Assembly: GCA_033439265.1 (NCBI GenBank)
Contig: JAVTVX010000004.1
Coordinates: 19,853,701 to 19,917,700, forward strand
From: Dillenia suffruticosa
Lineage: Eukaryota > Streptophyta > Magnoliopsida > Dilleniales > Dilleniaceae
DNA: 64,000 bases
Direction of reading: 5' to 3'
Below are positions 45,419 through 57,469 of the stretch, piece by piece. Below the pieces are notes generated by a model. The model was not told the origin of the DNA and did no database searches. It saw only the letters and a list, made by a program, of their open reading frames with translations. Position 1 is the stretch's first letter; every line of letters starts with the position of its first letter. Both the position numbers and the translations under genes were made by a program.

Positions 45419-48400
45419 CTATAATTGATAGTTGTAGACATTGTTGATGTTCGAATCCTCTCTGCTCAAATTCAAGCATAGTTTTGCGAGCTTAGCAGTA
45501 GCCACAATTTCCTCTTCATTTTTCTTCTCTTTCAAAAGTTGAGGATCTAAAATGTTGGAAAGATCATTCTCCTGCATTGCTATAAGAAAAATGGTTGCTA
45601 AACTTCTTTCTTGTGATTTGGTACAAGTAATTAGCTTTTGACTAGTTAAAAGTTCAATTAGTACCACCCCAAAACTATAAATATCACACTTATCGGTGAG
45701 TTGAGTTGTTTGGAAGTATTCAGGATCTAAGTACCCAAACATCCCTTGAACTAAGGTTGTTAAGTGCATCCGTTCCATAGAAATTGACTTTGATGTCCCA
45801 AGATCTGAAACTTTTACTCTATACTTATCGTCCAATAATGTCACGCCCCGACTCTCCCGTCGAGCACGTAACAATTACCGCGTTATCTCGGCATACGGGC
45901 ATGACCTCTCCATATACCAGGATAGCGCAATGCATTCCAATTGTATAATAAATCTTCCAAAACATGAAACCCATCAAAATAAGAAATCATATAAACAATA
46001 CACATGCAAGGAGCCCATTCGGCCCATCACTGTACATACAAGCATAAATTGGCACACATTTGGAGAGGGGTTCCTGTACATGCATACATGCAGTGTGGCC
46101 ATCCCAGTTAATCCAGAGTTCTCAAACATTTCATAGTTTACAAAATAAGCTATAAATCCAGAAATCCAAGGTAAATATTCCAAATGTCCCATTTCAAAAA
46201 TAAATATATTTCAAACATGATTTTACACAAAATAATGAAGTCTCAAATCATAGCCGTTGGATTTTATAAATACTTGCTCAAAAACTCAAACTAGTATCAG
46301 TATAATCCACACGGTATGAGATGTACAGAACTTTCTTTCCATGGACTAACGATCTACAACTCCCAAAATAACTACATAATTCATACCTACCCAAAATCAA
46401 CAAAAATAATCCTCCAATCTGCAATAGTGGACGTCGTCTCCCTTCACGTCCTCTGGAAGATATAAATGAGAGGGATGAGTATTTTAAATACCCGGTGAGT
46501 GGAGTGCAATGGTATGCAGCATATAAATGAGGGGTGAGGGTGGTGATACCAAATGCATGTATCAAATATCATTTAATGCAATAACGAAATTCATTCTCAT
46601 AAAATCATTCATATCAATCCACCATGACTCATATAATCAAATCAATCGGTCCAAATTCATTTTTTCCACAATTTTGGGATATGCTGAAAACATCATCCCA
46701 CCAATGGCCGTTGGCAGGATCCGCCAAGGGGTTTTCTACAATTTTTTTTAAATCCCCTTTTTCCTTGGCATTAGCCCGAAACTTCGTGGGGTGCTAACAC
46801 GTTATCTGGCAGCCTGTGGAGGCTCTCCAACCCACCTCCCCCAAGCTAATTTAACCAGTCTTAACCACGCCGCCCCGATGGCCCTATTAGTGGCAAGACT
46901 TAGACTATAGTCATTTTTCCCAACACCATGTTACAAAATGTTTTTTTCATTTATCAATCAATTCATGCTCAATCACAAAGTAGAACAACATTTCACAGTT
47001 CACATGAGTATCTCAAAGTAACATGGTGTAAATAAATCAATAATCAACTCAAGAGTCATGGATAATTCACAATTCCATTTCAGGCTCACCACAATCACAA
47101 AATATTATAAATTCATTTCAAAATCAAATTTGCAAATTATATTAAAATCATTTACTCATTTAAACGATACATAACCATCCACTCACCTCTAGGGAGGGTA
47201 TTCACTCCCTATTTCCATAATTACTCCATAACGACTCCTTTCGAGTCTCCAAAAGATTAACCTAGACCAATTATCATAATTTATCATCAAATAAAGTCTC
47301 ATTAAAGGGTTTTCAAATTTCCTCCTAATTTAATATAACCTTAATTTACACTTCACATTTCTAGATTCTCATTTCATCAATCTAGGATTATTTGCCTCAC
47401 CAATGGCTTTAATTCCCAATATTCCTCAAATTTCTCTAATTTCTAACAATTTTCCTAATTTTCTTCCGAATTTACATAACCATAATATTTTTCATGCATA
47501 TTTTAAATTAAAATCTAAGGAAAACAATTCTAATCAACCCAACAAGACCCTATTATCCTCTAACATGCTTCTTTTGTATCAGGCAGCCTAGTTCATATAA
47601 AATTCTAGACTTAACCTTAATAATCATATATAGAATTTCAGAAAATGCATTATATTCAAATCCAACATACATTCTAGACATATACAAGACTTCTCACCCT
47701 AAATTAACCCTAAATTCATTCAATTATTAAAGCGATTAGAATTTCCCTCACCTAGGGTTTTCGCAATTCACAGCCCTAACTTTTGTACATGCTCAGTTCA
47801 GTTCGGACTCCTGCAATACTTCCAAATCAAAGCAAAGTTTAGAAATTAAGCCTAATCATCAGGAAAAATCGAAACCTGGAGTTAATGGTCAGAAACCAGC
47901 CCTTACCTGCTCAGTTGAGGGATCGTAGGAAATCACGGCTTAGGGGTTTTCGAGGGTCTGTTGACGACTGCCGGTCGGGACTTCTGCGAGGGTTGCAGAA
48001 GAGCGTTACAATGGCAAAGAACACCGTGTGTGAACGGGCTAGGGAGAGAAGCAGAGGGTTGTCGCGCGCGCGTGGGAGAGAGAAAGAGAGAGAGAGAGAG
48101 ACGAACAACCGCTAAGGTTGATGGCGGTGGTCGGAGGAAAACGCGGTCGGAGGAAAACGCATTCGTAGGAGGTAGAGGGATACAGGAGAGAGAGAGACAA
48201 TGCACCGGTGAATCAAGGGAGAGAGACGGAGAGATTTCGGGAAAGAGAGAGATGAAAGTGAGGGAGGGATTAGGGTTTCTAACCCAAATCTCAATTAAAG
48301 GGGGACGTAGCTTTTTATTGCAAAACGCTGCGTCTCCTCTCTTTTAAAACTCTTTTTTTATTATTATTATTTTATTACTATTTTTTTAATAAATATATAT

Positions 48401-49890
48401 ATATATATATATATTCATATATATTTATACCCACATTTAATTAAAACTTTAAATTTATCATCAAAATAGGATGTACTTTGAATTGGAAACGTAGACGTTA
48501 TAAATATATATCTAAAATTCTAATTTAATACCCCAGAATCAAAATCAATAAAATTTAAAATTTTCCTTTATATTATAAAGATATTAACAAAAATTCTAAC
48601 ACCGGATTTTTCGGTGTTACAAATAAGATATTGGTTGATTTAATATCTCTATGATAAATCGGTGGACAAGCAAATGAGTGTAAGTAAGCAAGTGAATTTT
48701 AAAACTTTTGTAGCAATTCGTAACTGAGTTTCCCATAACATTGGGAATTCATTTGTCTGAATGTGGATATGTTCAAAAAGAGTGCCACAAGGGACAAACT
48801 CATAAACGAAGTGGAACTTTAGTCTTCGAGCAACATCCAAACAAGCAGACCACATTTGTATGATTGACTTGGGAAAGAATGATAACCTCATTGATAAATT
48901 GTTCAACTTGATTCTTGCCCGTTATTATTGATTTCTTAACTACAACAATTTTTCCATTTGTCAACATACGTTCATAAATAGTACCCTGATCTCTATGTCC
49001 AAGGACTCTATTTTCATTAAAATGGTATGTTACTTTCTCCATCTCCTCCAACGTGAAAACCTTAGTTTTCTGTGCTTTACCGTCATTGGGTGGCATTTGT
49101 TGTTGAAGATGCAGACTACCATTTCATTTGAAAAACTTTTGCTTGAGCTTCCTCTTTCTTCTACTAAATGTAGCTTTATGTAGTGCAAAACTCGCAATGG
49201 ACAAAATAATTGATCCAAAACTAGTGGTAATTCCTGCATCACAAAAGGATAAGGATTCAAGGGTGCTGTATAAAATGATTTAATACGTTATATTGTTATA
49301 GTAAATTACAAAATAGTCATAGCTTTCTGTTTCTCCATTGGGAACATTGAAAGGTTGAAACATTGTAAACTTATGAAAATATTATTGCTAAGAGAACAAC
49401 AAGACGTGGAGAAAAGCATAATCGGAACAAAAGCCATTTGTTATTTTACAAAAGAACCTACAATATAAAGTATTTGGGATGCATCAGGCCAGCATAACTT
49501 CCTATATTCTTGTCCAACTTGGGTTAGGCCGGGCTTTAAATTTATGACTTGGAACAATTAGGCAGGTCAAATAGCCCGACTCATACTCCCATCCAATTAT
49601 AATAGATATAACTTAAAGAAGAGAAATATAATCTAAACAAATTTTAATTCCCAGTTTTAGGACATCGATGAACTAGTGAATGCCATAGATATGTATTCTC
49701 CATATGGATTCCCTTGACTTACTGAAGCAGATGATTAATTTTCACATGAGAAGTCAAATATTGAAAGAAAATTCTCACCTATAATGATTTTTGTAACCTT
49801 CGATTTTCGAGGATGGTAGTGTAGCCAATGTCAGGCCGTGGTTCACAATATTTGTCCCATGTTTTATTTGAACATTCGTGATACACTGGA
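45419..49890 (-). pseudogene. WAK-like receptor kinase pseudogene, copy 1
   Basis: Minus strand. A tentative EGF-like exon end (49779-49890, with a GYKNHY-type motif and a GTGAG donor at 49774-49778) precedes a 545-bp intron. The kinase exon starts at 49233 after an acceptor TGATGCAG. It encodes a membrane-spanning/juxtamembrane part, ATP-binding-loop text VLGHRDQGTIYE (GxGxxG degraded), VVVKK (the conserved Lys), NEVIILSQVNHTNVVCLFGC, the catalytic-loop motif HRDIKSTN, VSDLGTSKS (the DFG motif is DLG), the activation segment with GMFGYLDPEYFQ, and YSFGVVLIELLT. Defects: a stop after KQKFFK, two frameshifts, the altered Gly loop and a 2783-bp LTR inserted in the catalytic loop. In plants such proteins are plasma-membrane sensors of cell-wall pectin fragments. 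This copy cannot encode one. Confidence 0.9.
45839..48621 (-). mobile_element. Long gypsy-type solo LTR (LTR-1) in the kinase exon
   Basis: On the minus strand it begins TGTAACACCGAAAAATCC and ends GGGGCGTGACA. The target duplication AATAA is perfect on both sides (45834-45838, 48622-48626). No primer-binding site or internal sequence is present, so it is a solo LTR of 2783 bp. Removing it with one AATAA copy rejoins the codons for NILLD of the kinase catalytic loop in frame. It shares its end sequence and the GGCTATAGTCA-type block with LTR-2 and LTR-3. An (AT)n run lies at 48392-48414. Confidence 0.95.
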
Positions 49891-50054
49891 ATATGATATA
49901 GAGCAAGAAGGGGAGAATTCAATTAGAGTACTAATCACCAACAAGAAGCCTACTATTTTTTGTTAATTTTGTATTAAATAGGTTTTCCTCAAGTGCATGT
50001 TCTAAATTCGTATTAGAGTGATCACAGGGAAAAGCTTTCTATTATGTTTTGATA

Positions 50055-52346
50055 TGTATTACCTTAAGAAAAAAAAAAGGAGGAGGAGAGAGGGGAAGAA
50101 AGCGCAACGTTTTGGACCAAAACGCTACACTTTCTCCCTAAGAGTGAAGTTAGGGCAAAGAAGCCTACACTTTCGCTCTCTCTCTCTCTTCTGATACTCT
50201 CTGTGGCCTTCCGGTGTCGCGCCTCCCCCGAACACCGCCGAGCCACCACCACAAGTGGCGATCCCAGCTCCATCCTTCTCCCTCCCGCGAGCGTGCGACC
50301 GCCTCGACTTCTCTCCCTTGCGCGCGACAGCCCTCTGTCTCCCTCTTCTTCGCTCACGCGTGATGTTGCTCTCTCTCCGAGAGCCCTTCTATGGCCTTCA
50401 TAGAAGCTCCGAACCAACATCTATCTTAGACCTTCGAAACCCTAGGTGAAATTGCGATTCCATTCTCTGCAGGTGAGGACTAATTTCAAATTTTAGTTTT
50501 AGGGTTTTGATTTTCATAGTGAATAAGTCTAATCACTGAACTTTACTTCGAATTAGGAGAATTGTAAGTCCTGAAATGGATTGAATGGCGCACGGATGTT
50601 AGGGCCACGAGCTGCGAAAACCCTAGGTAAGAAATTTTTTAAATGCATTCAATAACTGATTGGATTTAGGCTTAATTTAGAATGAAAGGTTTTATATATG
50701 TTCTGAAAAGGTGTGGAATTTGAAGAGAATGCATTTTCCAAAATTTTTATATGTGATTTCTAGGGTTACGTCTAAATTCTACATGAATTTAGGCTGATTA
50801 ATATGAAAAAATGTGTTAGATAAAATTAAGAACTTGTTGGGGTTGATTAGAATAGATTTTATTAGAATTTGAATTGAAATTGTGGATTATTGGTCTGGGT
50901 TGACCTTTTGGAGACTTGAAAGAAATCATTTTGGAAAAACTTGTGGAAATATGGAGTAAGCACCCTCCCTAGAAGGTGAGCGGATGATCCATTGTGTTAT
51001 AAATGAGCAAAATGAGTTTAAATTCTTTTGTGAATGATTTTGAATGATGTTTACATGTTTTATAAGAAATTATTTGTAATTGTGGGATGTCTGAAAGGGA
51101 AATCTGAATTACAAGTGCATCCTATGAAATTGTAAATGAATCTATGCCATTCGCATTGGATATTTGATATGTAAATACTTGTAGCATGACTTTGGAATTT
51201 GTTTGATGACACATTGATCGCAATTTAAATGATTGTGAAATGATGGTGTACGAGTGTAATGGCTATAGTCATTCCCTCCACAGAGCGACCCGATGGGGTA
51301 ACGTGGTTGGGGTTTTATTGCGAAAGAGGTGTACGCGACCTCTTCTCTGCCACGTCAGACTATCCGGATTGCACCCCGGTGAGGTATGAGCCAACGCCAA
51401 GAAAGAGGGTAGTGTTTTGAAATACTGAAATGAAAAACCTCTTGGCGGGCTTCCGTCTGGGTTCGGCCAAACTCAGGATGGAAGTGATTTCGATGGGACC
51501 CTTGTGATCTTCTAAAGGAATATTTGATGTGAATGTATACTTTGTGAACTACGTGATTTATTGAAAATGATTTTACATATATAAAGTGTTGTTTATGAGA
51601 TATACTTTGACTTTCCCACATTTACCCATCATTTATCACACAATCATACTATTGCACTCCACTCACTGAATATTCCCCAATACTCACCCATCTCTCACAT
51701 TTTTCAGAGAATACTTAGTTCAGAGACTGGACGTTGGAACTTGCGAAGGATATTTTGCAGATTTACATAGGTATTTAGTAGTGTAGGATTTTTGGGAATT
51801 GTAGAATGTAGAACCATAGAAAGGAAGTTCTGTACATCTTATATCGGGTGGATTTTACTAATACTGGTTGAGTTCTTCAGCAAGTATTGGTAAAATCCGA
51901 TGATTATGATTTGGGATTTCATTACTTTCATTGAACTATTTTTGAAAAAATGTTTTATCTTGTACTAGGATATTTGAACTGAAATGTTAAATCTACAACT
52001 ATGATTTGAGTTTTCTTTCATTTTGATTTGAAATATCTTTGGCATATTTTATTTGTACTAAGATTTATGGATTGGTTGGAATGGCTACATTGTATGCATG
52101 CATGTATAGGAACTCCCTTCCCAAATGTGTGTACCAATGCATGCTGTTGTGTATACGGATGGACTAGATCGGTCCTTTGCATGTGGGCTATATATATGAT
52201 TTTCTTATTTGAGGGATTTGTGTATTGAAAGATTTATTGTACAATTGGAATGCTTTGCGCTGTCTCGGTATATGAGGAGGTTATGCCCATTTGCCCAGAT
52301 AACGCGGCGGTTGTTACGTGCTCGACGGGAGAGTTGAGACGTGACA
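50055..52346 (+). mobile_element. Gypsy-type LTR (LTR-2) with attached leader, incomplete element
   Basis: It starts near TGTATTACC (approximate) and ends GTTGAGACGTGACA. A primer-binding site TGGTTTCAGAGC follows (52354-52365), so this is a 5' LTR, not a solo LTR. It aligns with LTR-1 and LTR-3 through the CT-rich early part, the CCTAGGT boxes, the GGCTATAGTCATTCC block (51261) and the terminal GATAACGCGGCGGTTGTTACGTG-type sequence. The downstream body and the 3' LTR are missing. Confidence 0.85.
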
Positions 52347-52645
52347 GCTCTATTGGTTTCAGAGCGGGTTCGATTTTCTTTTCATTGTTTGAAGATTTGA
52401 AATGTCTCCAAATGTCTCCAATGATTTTTCAAAAGTTTTCAGAACAGTTTTCTTTTGAAAATTCACATGTATAAAAAAAAAAAATTCAAAAAATGTACAA
52501 AAGCTTTCCATGGATTTTTAGGGAATTAGGGATATCCTTTTTAGGGGGTTAAGCACTTGGGATAGCTCCTATTTTAATTGTTAAGCTTAGACTCTCTCCG
52601 TAGAGCTTTGCTCCCAAAACGAAGAATAAGGAACCCGAATGACTC
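52347..52645 (+). other. Leader of the LTR-2 element, truncated at gag start
   Basis: After the primer-binding site come about 240 bp of untranslated leader and a short frame reading APKTKNKEPE (about 52611-52640) ending in TGA. It resembles the basic start of chromovirus gag but lacks an ATG. The sequence then passes directly into kinase copy 2, so the rest of the element is deleted. Confidence 0.6.
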
Positions 52646-53317
52646 TCGTCCATTATTATTGATTACTTAACTGCAATAATTTTTTCATCTGTTAATATTC
52701 CTTTGTAAACTGTTCCTTGACTACCATGTCCTAGTACTCTATTAGCATAAAAATTGTCTAGCTTTTTGTAACTCCTCTGATGTAAAAATCTTAATTTTCT
52801 TGACTTTACCATCTTGTGGTGACATTTGTTGTTGAAGAAGCAAACCACCGTCTCATTTGGAAAACTTTTGCTTGAGTCTCCTATTTTGTCTCTTGACCAT
52901 TGTTTTATACAATGTAGAACTCCCAACAAACAAAAACATTGATCCAAAACTAGCGGGACTCCTGCATCAAACAAGGATAAGGATTAAGGAGTGTTGCATA
53001 AAATAATTTAACATAACCATATTACAGCAGTAAATTAAAATGATCAAATATGTCCATGTCGCAACAGTAAATTGAAACATAGTTTGTATTGTGAAAATCG
53101 GAAGATCGAAGTCTAAAACTAAAGTGATTAGTTGTACCTGTGCATTACTAAGAATAGATTTGTAAATTTTGTAGCAAAGTGTCTAAACCCTTTAAATTTT
53201 TTATTAGAATAGCTACAGGAGATGGTAATGGTAAAACCACTGGTAAAGCATTGTTTTGGTTATTTAGAGAGAACGCAGACATAGACTGCCACTACAAGAG
53301 ACATCAAATCATGTGGG

Positions 53318-53334
53318 TTTTTTTTTTTTTTTTT
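53318..53334. repeat. Poly(T) tract
   Basis: Seventeen consecutive T residues in the intron region of copy 2, absent from copy 1. It could mark a small retroposed insertion, but none is recognised. Confidence 0.8.
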
Positions 53335-53628
53335 AAATCGAGTAAAGGGGCCCCAACATAATTCAAATTTAGAACTTCTTACCTCATATCATACTATATT
53401 TTATATAACTATCATTTTTGTTTATAAAAATTTAAGCTAACTAAATAAGTATTTTTAATTTTTTTTATATTTTAATAGTTCTTTTTCTTGCGGGGAGGAC
53501 TAAAGGGCTTTTTTTGAGCATTGGTATAACTTGAAAGGATCAATGTGAAGTAGCAATAGGTTCCATTCTCTATTTCAAAGTGTTTATGTGTAAGAAAAAC
53601 AGGCTTAAGTGAAAAGGTGACAAAAGTT

Positions 53629-53653
53629 AAAAAAAAAAAAAAAAAAAAAAAAA
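53629..53653. repeat. Poly(A) tract
   Basis: About 25 consecutive A residues. Simple repeat. Confidence 0.9.
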
Positions 53654-54347
53654 TTCACAGATATATTACCCGAAACCCATTGGGTAATTTCATTCAAAAG
53701 ATTGCTAATAGTATTAATTAGAACCTAAAGCACAAAGTATTTGGGTTAGGTCAGGCTTACATAACTTCCTATTCCATGCCTAACTTGGGCTCTAAGAGTG
53801 TGGGCCATTATGGACCGAGTTAGAACTATGGCGGGGTAAGGCGAGTATCATACTTGGAAAAGAAAAATACCATTTAAACAAATTTTTATAGGGGTAGAAC
53901 TCTTGGCCTAGTGATTTATGCACCAGTTAATATCATGGATATTTACTCTCCATATAGATTGCTTTGATCTATCAGAACAGATCATTAATTTTCATGTGAA
54001 AAATATTTGGAATAGCTCAAAAAAGAGGAAAAAGATGCTTAGAAAGGGAGCATCGCCCAAAGAGTCTTTTCCAACATTTCTTCTTCACCTTTCCCCCTCC
54101 CCCTTTCGTTCTATCTATTGCTGATAATTTTTTTACAGTAGAATTCTAGCTTATGAATCTTTATCACTTTTCTTCTGTAGAAGAGTCGGGCCATCTTATC
54201 TTAAACTATTCTAACCTAAATTTGCTTTTACCTCTCTATCTCTTAAACTTATCCTCCATTCATACATACATACAATCTCTTCTTTCTTTCCTCCAGAGAT
54301 TCTCACCAACACCCTTAGTATTGAAATGGCCCAAGTGGGCCATGATC

Positions 54348-54375
54348 CCCAACGGCTACAAATGTAGCCGTTGGG
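54348..54375. promoter_or_regulatory. 13-bp perfect palindrome in U3 of copia-3 5' LTR
   Basis: CCCAACGGCTACA and its exact inverse TGTAGCCGTTGGG are separated by AA. The same palindrome, with TT as spacer, occurs in the 3' LTR (58992-59019). It lies about 50 bp upstream of the TATA box, so it could be a binding site for a dimeric transcription factor or a hairpin. Confidence 0.7.
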
Positions 54376-54424
54376 TCTTCATTTATTTATTTATTTTATT
54401 ATTTCCTCTTCTTCCCTCAGCTTC

Positions 54425-54430
54425 TATAAA
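54425..54430 (+). promoter_or_regulatory. TATA box of copia-3 5' LTR
   Basis: TATAAA in CTTCTATAAATG, conserved in the 3' LTR as TATAAATAG (59067-59075). This is the likely start of retroelement transcription about 30 bp downstream. Confidence 0.65.
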
Positions 54431-54879
54431 TGTGGATCTTTTCTTTTCGTGTAAACACAACTTGAAACACAATCTCTCTTTCAAAATTTCTCTCTTTCTC
54501 TATTTTTGTAATATTGAGATAATCTTTCTTTCTCACTCAATAGAAGAAGTTCTCTCCATTCTTCAATTTTGTTTTCTTGATAAATATTTCTCATCTTTCT
54601 CTTTTTTATCTGGTTACATTCTTATTTCTTTTTGTTCATATTTAAATTTGTATTCTAAATTTTTGTAAAATTCATTCTCTAGTATGCGATGGCGTAGCAT
54701 GTTTAGGAAAGCTCTGTCTAATGACAAATACTTATCCAAGGAAAGAAATATTTAAGCGAGAACAGACGAGATCCATCTCTTTCCTGGGAACGTTTCTGGT
54801 GCTCCCTACTACAGAATAGTCTGGGTTGAACTTAAGTGAGATTTACAAATTTCTACATGATATCAGAGCAGAATTCTAT

Positions 54880-55660
54880 ATGACAAATCCTCCGTCCTCC
54901 TTTACTTTATTTCAAACCCAACTTTTTTCTTCCACAATCCTAACCTCCACAAATTATTTTCAATGGGTAAGGCACATCAAAAGATCACTCAATACTCTAA
55001 AACTTTTGAAATTTATAACGAATGAATCTCTTAATATCACCGACCATACATATAAAGAATGGAAAGAAAGAGATGAAAAGAGATGATCAAGTGTTCATTC
55101 TCTCTCTAGTACCATAGATCAAACTCATAAAAGTATGGTGTCATCTTGTCCAAATTCTAAATCTCTATGGGATTAAATATACGATCTATATGGGCAAGAA
55201 TTTAATGTGGGAAGAATTTTTTAAATCAAGCAAACAATTGTCAATACTCAGAAGAAGGAGAAAATTCTATTCCAACTATTTGGAGAATATGAAGATTTAA
55301 AGAATAAATTGAAGATACTAAGACCTCACACATGTAATCCGAAAATATTGCTAAACAGAAGGATGAAGATAAGTCTTTCGATGTTCTTGTCTCCCTTTGC
55401 GAACGCTTCTCAAATATTCGCCAAGAAATCCTTCGGATGAAATACTTCCCTTTATATCAAGAAATCCGATTCCTAATTCAAAAGGCTAATGCTAGCATAC
55501 GACTTGAAGAGACTTAACAATCAAAAGTTGAAGTTCATGGATTTAAAGTTGAGCAACAAGTCTCTATTCCTATATCAGAACAACCCACTGCCAAGAAAGT
55601 CTATTAGCCTCCTCACAAGAAAGGATACTTACATTGCAAGAGGCTAAACCATACCAAGGA
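54880..55660 (+). pseudogene. copia-3 gag remnant
   Basis: The segment 54880-55086 contains TSTNYFQWVRHIKRSLNT and YKEWKERDEK, typical of the UBN2 gag N-terminus (W at the 'NY..W' motif). Further gag blocks occur in other frames, then a CCHC-like relic HCKRLNHTKEKC near 55630-55665. Frameshifts begin directly after the first segment. Confidence 0.82.
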
Positions 55661-55844
55661 AAAATGTTGACTTCTTCATCCCCATCTCAAACCAGAGCAT
55701 CTCAAAAGGAAAGAAGAAGGAACACCAAAAATGGCATAGAATGTAGCATTGGAAACGGCTCTTGAAAGCATCACCAAACTACTAAAACAAATCGTCAATA
55801 ATTCTGGTAACTTCTCAAACTCTACTTATCATTCTGAAAATTGA

Positions 55845-56300
55845 TTAATAGATTCGAAATGTGATTATCATATGGTTAAGGACAAAGAAAAGATAAAACG
55901 TTTTAAACCCCTCCTCAATCATAAAATAGTCAAAATAGCTAATGGACAAAATTTGAAAGTTAAAAAACTTGGAGAAGTTGAATATTTTGGAAAAAAAACT
56001 CAGATGTCTCATATATTCTTAAATTTACCTCTAATCTTATATCAATTAGTAAGATAAATAAGGACCAAATTATAAGGATACTTTTGATCCTAATTCTATT
56101 GTTTTTTAGGATCTCAAGTCGAATCAAGTGATTGGTAGGGGTTCTAGAAGGAATAATTTATATTTTTTGAATCAAGACAACCAAGCTCTTATAGCATGTG
56201 AAGAAGATAATCAACTATGGCATGTTAGATTAGGTCACCCAAATGACCAAACCTTAAAAATACTTTTTCAAACAAAATTTTATAAAATGATCATTGTGAA
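55845..56300 (+). pseudogene. copia-3 protease and GAG-pre-integrase remnant
   Basis: The protease active-site region reads DSKCDYHM where D-S-G-C/A is expected, followed by KIANGQNLKVKKLGEV (55935-55982). The next block has the GAG-pre-integrase motif LWHVRLGHPNDQTLKIL (56215-56265), keeping the His of the zinc-binding domain. Confidence 0.85.
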
Positions 56301-56429
56301 GCGTGTATTTTTGGGAAACAAACCCGAGTATTTTATCCAATTTCGGAAACTATTTATAAAAATATCTTTGATCTTATGCATTCAGATATATGAACATCCT
56401 CTATTGAATGTGGAAGAGATTTCAAATAT

Positions 56430-57080
56430 TTTATATCTTTTATAGATCATAAATCTAGATACACATGGGTATACATACTTCACATCAAAGCACAAGCTTT
56501 CAAAACATTTAAAAACTTTAACAACTTTATCTTGAAATAATATGACACTCATATTAAAACACTTATAACTGATAATGAGGTGAATACATGAGTAATGAAT
56601 TCAAAGTATATCTAGAAAATAAAGGAATTATTCGTCAAATATCTTGTTTTTATACTCCAAAATAAAATGGAGTAACCGAAAAAAAGAATAGGCACTTACT
56701 AGAAATAGCAAGAATCATGATATTTTTTGTAAATATGCCTAAAATATTTTAGAGTGATACAATTAGTACAACTGCACATATAATTAATCGACTTCCCACA
56801 AAAATTCTCAAAAGAAAATCTTTTTTAGAGATAATTAGAAAAGAAAAACTATCATTATCTCATCTTAAAATATGCTCATATTCCTCCTCAAATGAGAGAC
56901 AAATTAGAAAGAAAGAGAAGACGTTGTGTTTTTATAGGCTATGCATCTTTTCCAAAGGGATATTTATGTTATGATCCCGAAACTAGTAAAATCTATACAT
57001 CTAAAGATATAATTTTTTTAGAAAATAAATTCTATTTTAAAGAATATAACAAAGATAAAGATTTCATAAAAAGAGATTTA
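56430..57080 (+). pseudogene. copia-3 integrase remnant
   Basis: Core blocks occur in shifting frames: a YTPKxNGVTEKKNRHLLEIA-like segment (about 56650-56710, with in-frame stops), TAHIINRLPTKIL (56774-56812) and a downstream RRCVFIGYASFPKGY.CYDP block (56919-56975) typical of the copia integrase C-terminal region. The catalytic DD35E residues cannot all be located in one frame. Confidence 0.82.
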
Positions 57081-57469
57081 CAAATCCTTTTTTGGGAATC
57101 TCCAAGAGTTGAAAATAAATCTCCCCAGGAAATAATTCTAGAACAAAATATGAAACAAAGGGGAGAAGAAAATATTTTAGAAAAAGATGAGACAAATTAA
57201 CTAGGGGGAGAACAAGTTAACGAAGAAAATGAGAAAATCTTTATGGAATCATACTCACCACTTCCTCCACTCAAAAGATCAACTAGATTAAGACGTCCTT
57301 CAGAATGGTTAAATAAGGAAGTTTATTATAACTCCAAGATTACATCTCATCCTATCTCTAATTTTTATACAACTAATAATGTTTCTTATAGTCATTAAGA
57401 GTTCTTGAATGGCATTGACCAAGTGCAGGAACTTTTAAGTTATGAAGAAGTTAATGCTCATCAAGGGTA

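Larger units (their letters stand above)
52646..54010 (-). pseudogene. WAK-like receptor kinase pseudogene, copy 2 (truncated)
   Basis: Minus strand. The kinase exon starts at 52961 after a TGATGCAG acceptor identical in context to copy 1. It contains [16 protein letters not shown], then the stop after KQKFSK at the same position as copy 1, FTSEELQKA, a frameshift, and [20 protein letters not shown] with an intact GxGxxG loop and IAVK. It breaks off at about 52646. Upstream intron sequence matches copy 1 (53737-54000 against 49472-49786, both with the AAAGTATTTGGG and TACTCTCCATAT words). The two genes are a tandem duplication in the same orientation. Confidence 0.88.
54319..54857 (+). repeat. 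copia-3 5' LTR
   Basis: Begins TATTGAAATGG (TG decayed to TA) and ends TTTCTACA, immediately before the primer-binding site. Contains a 13-bp palindrome (54348-54375), a TATA box (54425-54430) and CT-rich sequence downstream. Confidence 0.92.

Noticed and set aside
47885-48347. ORFs on both strands inside LTR-1, and similarly 50064-50449 in LTR-2
   Set aside because: They lie in the CT/GA-rich part of long LTRs, overlap each other on opposite strands and differ between LTR copies.
54153-54668. 171-codon ORF at the left end of copia-3
   Set aside because: It spans the LTR boundary and most of the LTR, a non-coding region, and a similar shadow frame appears in the 3' LTR.
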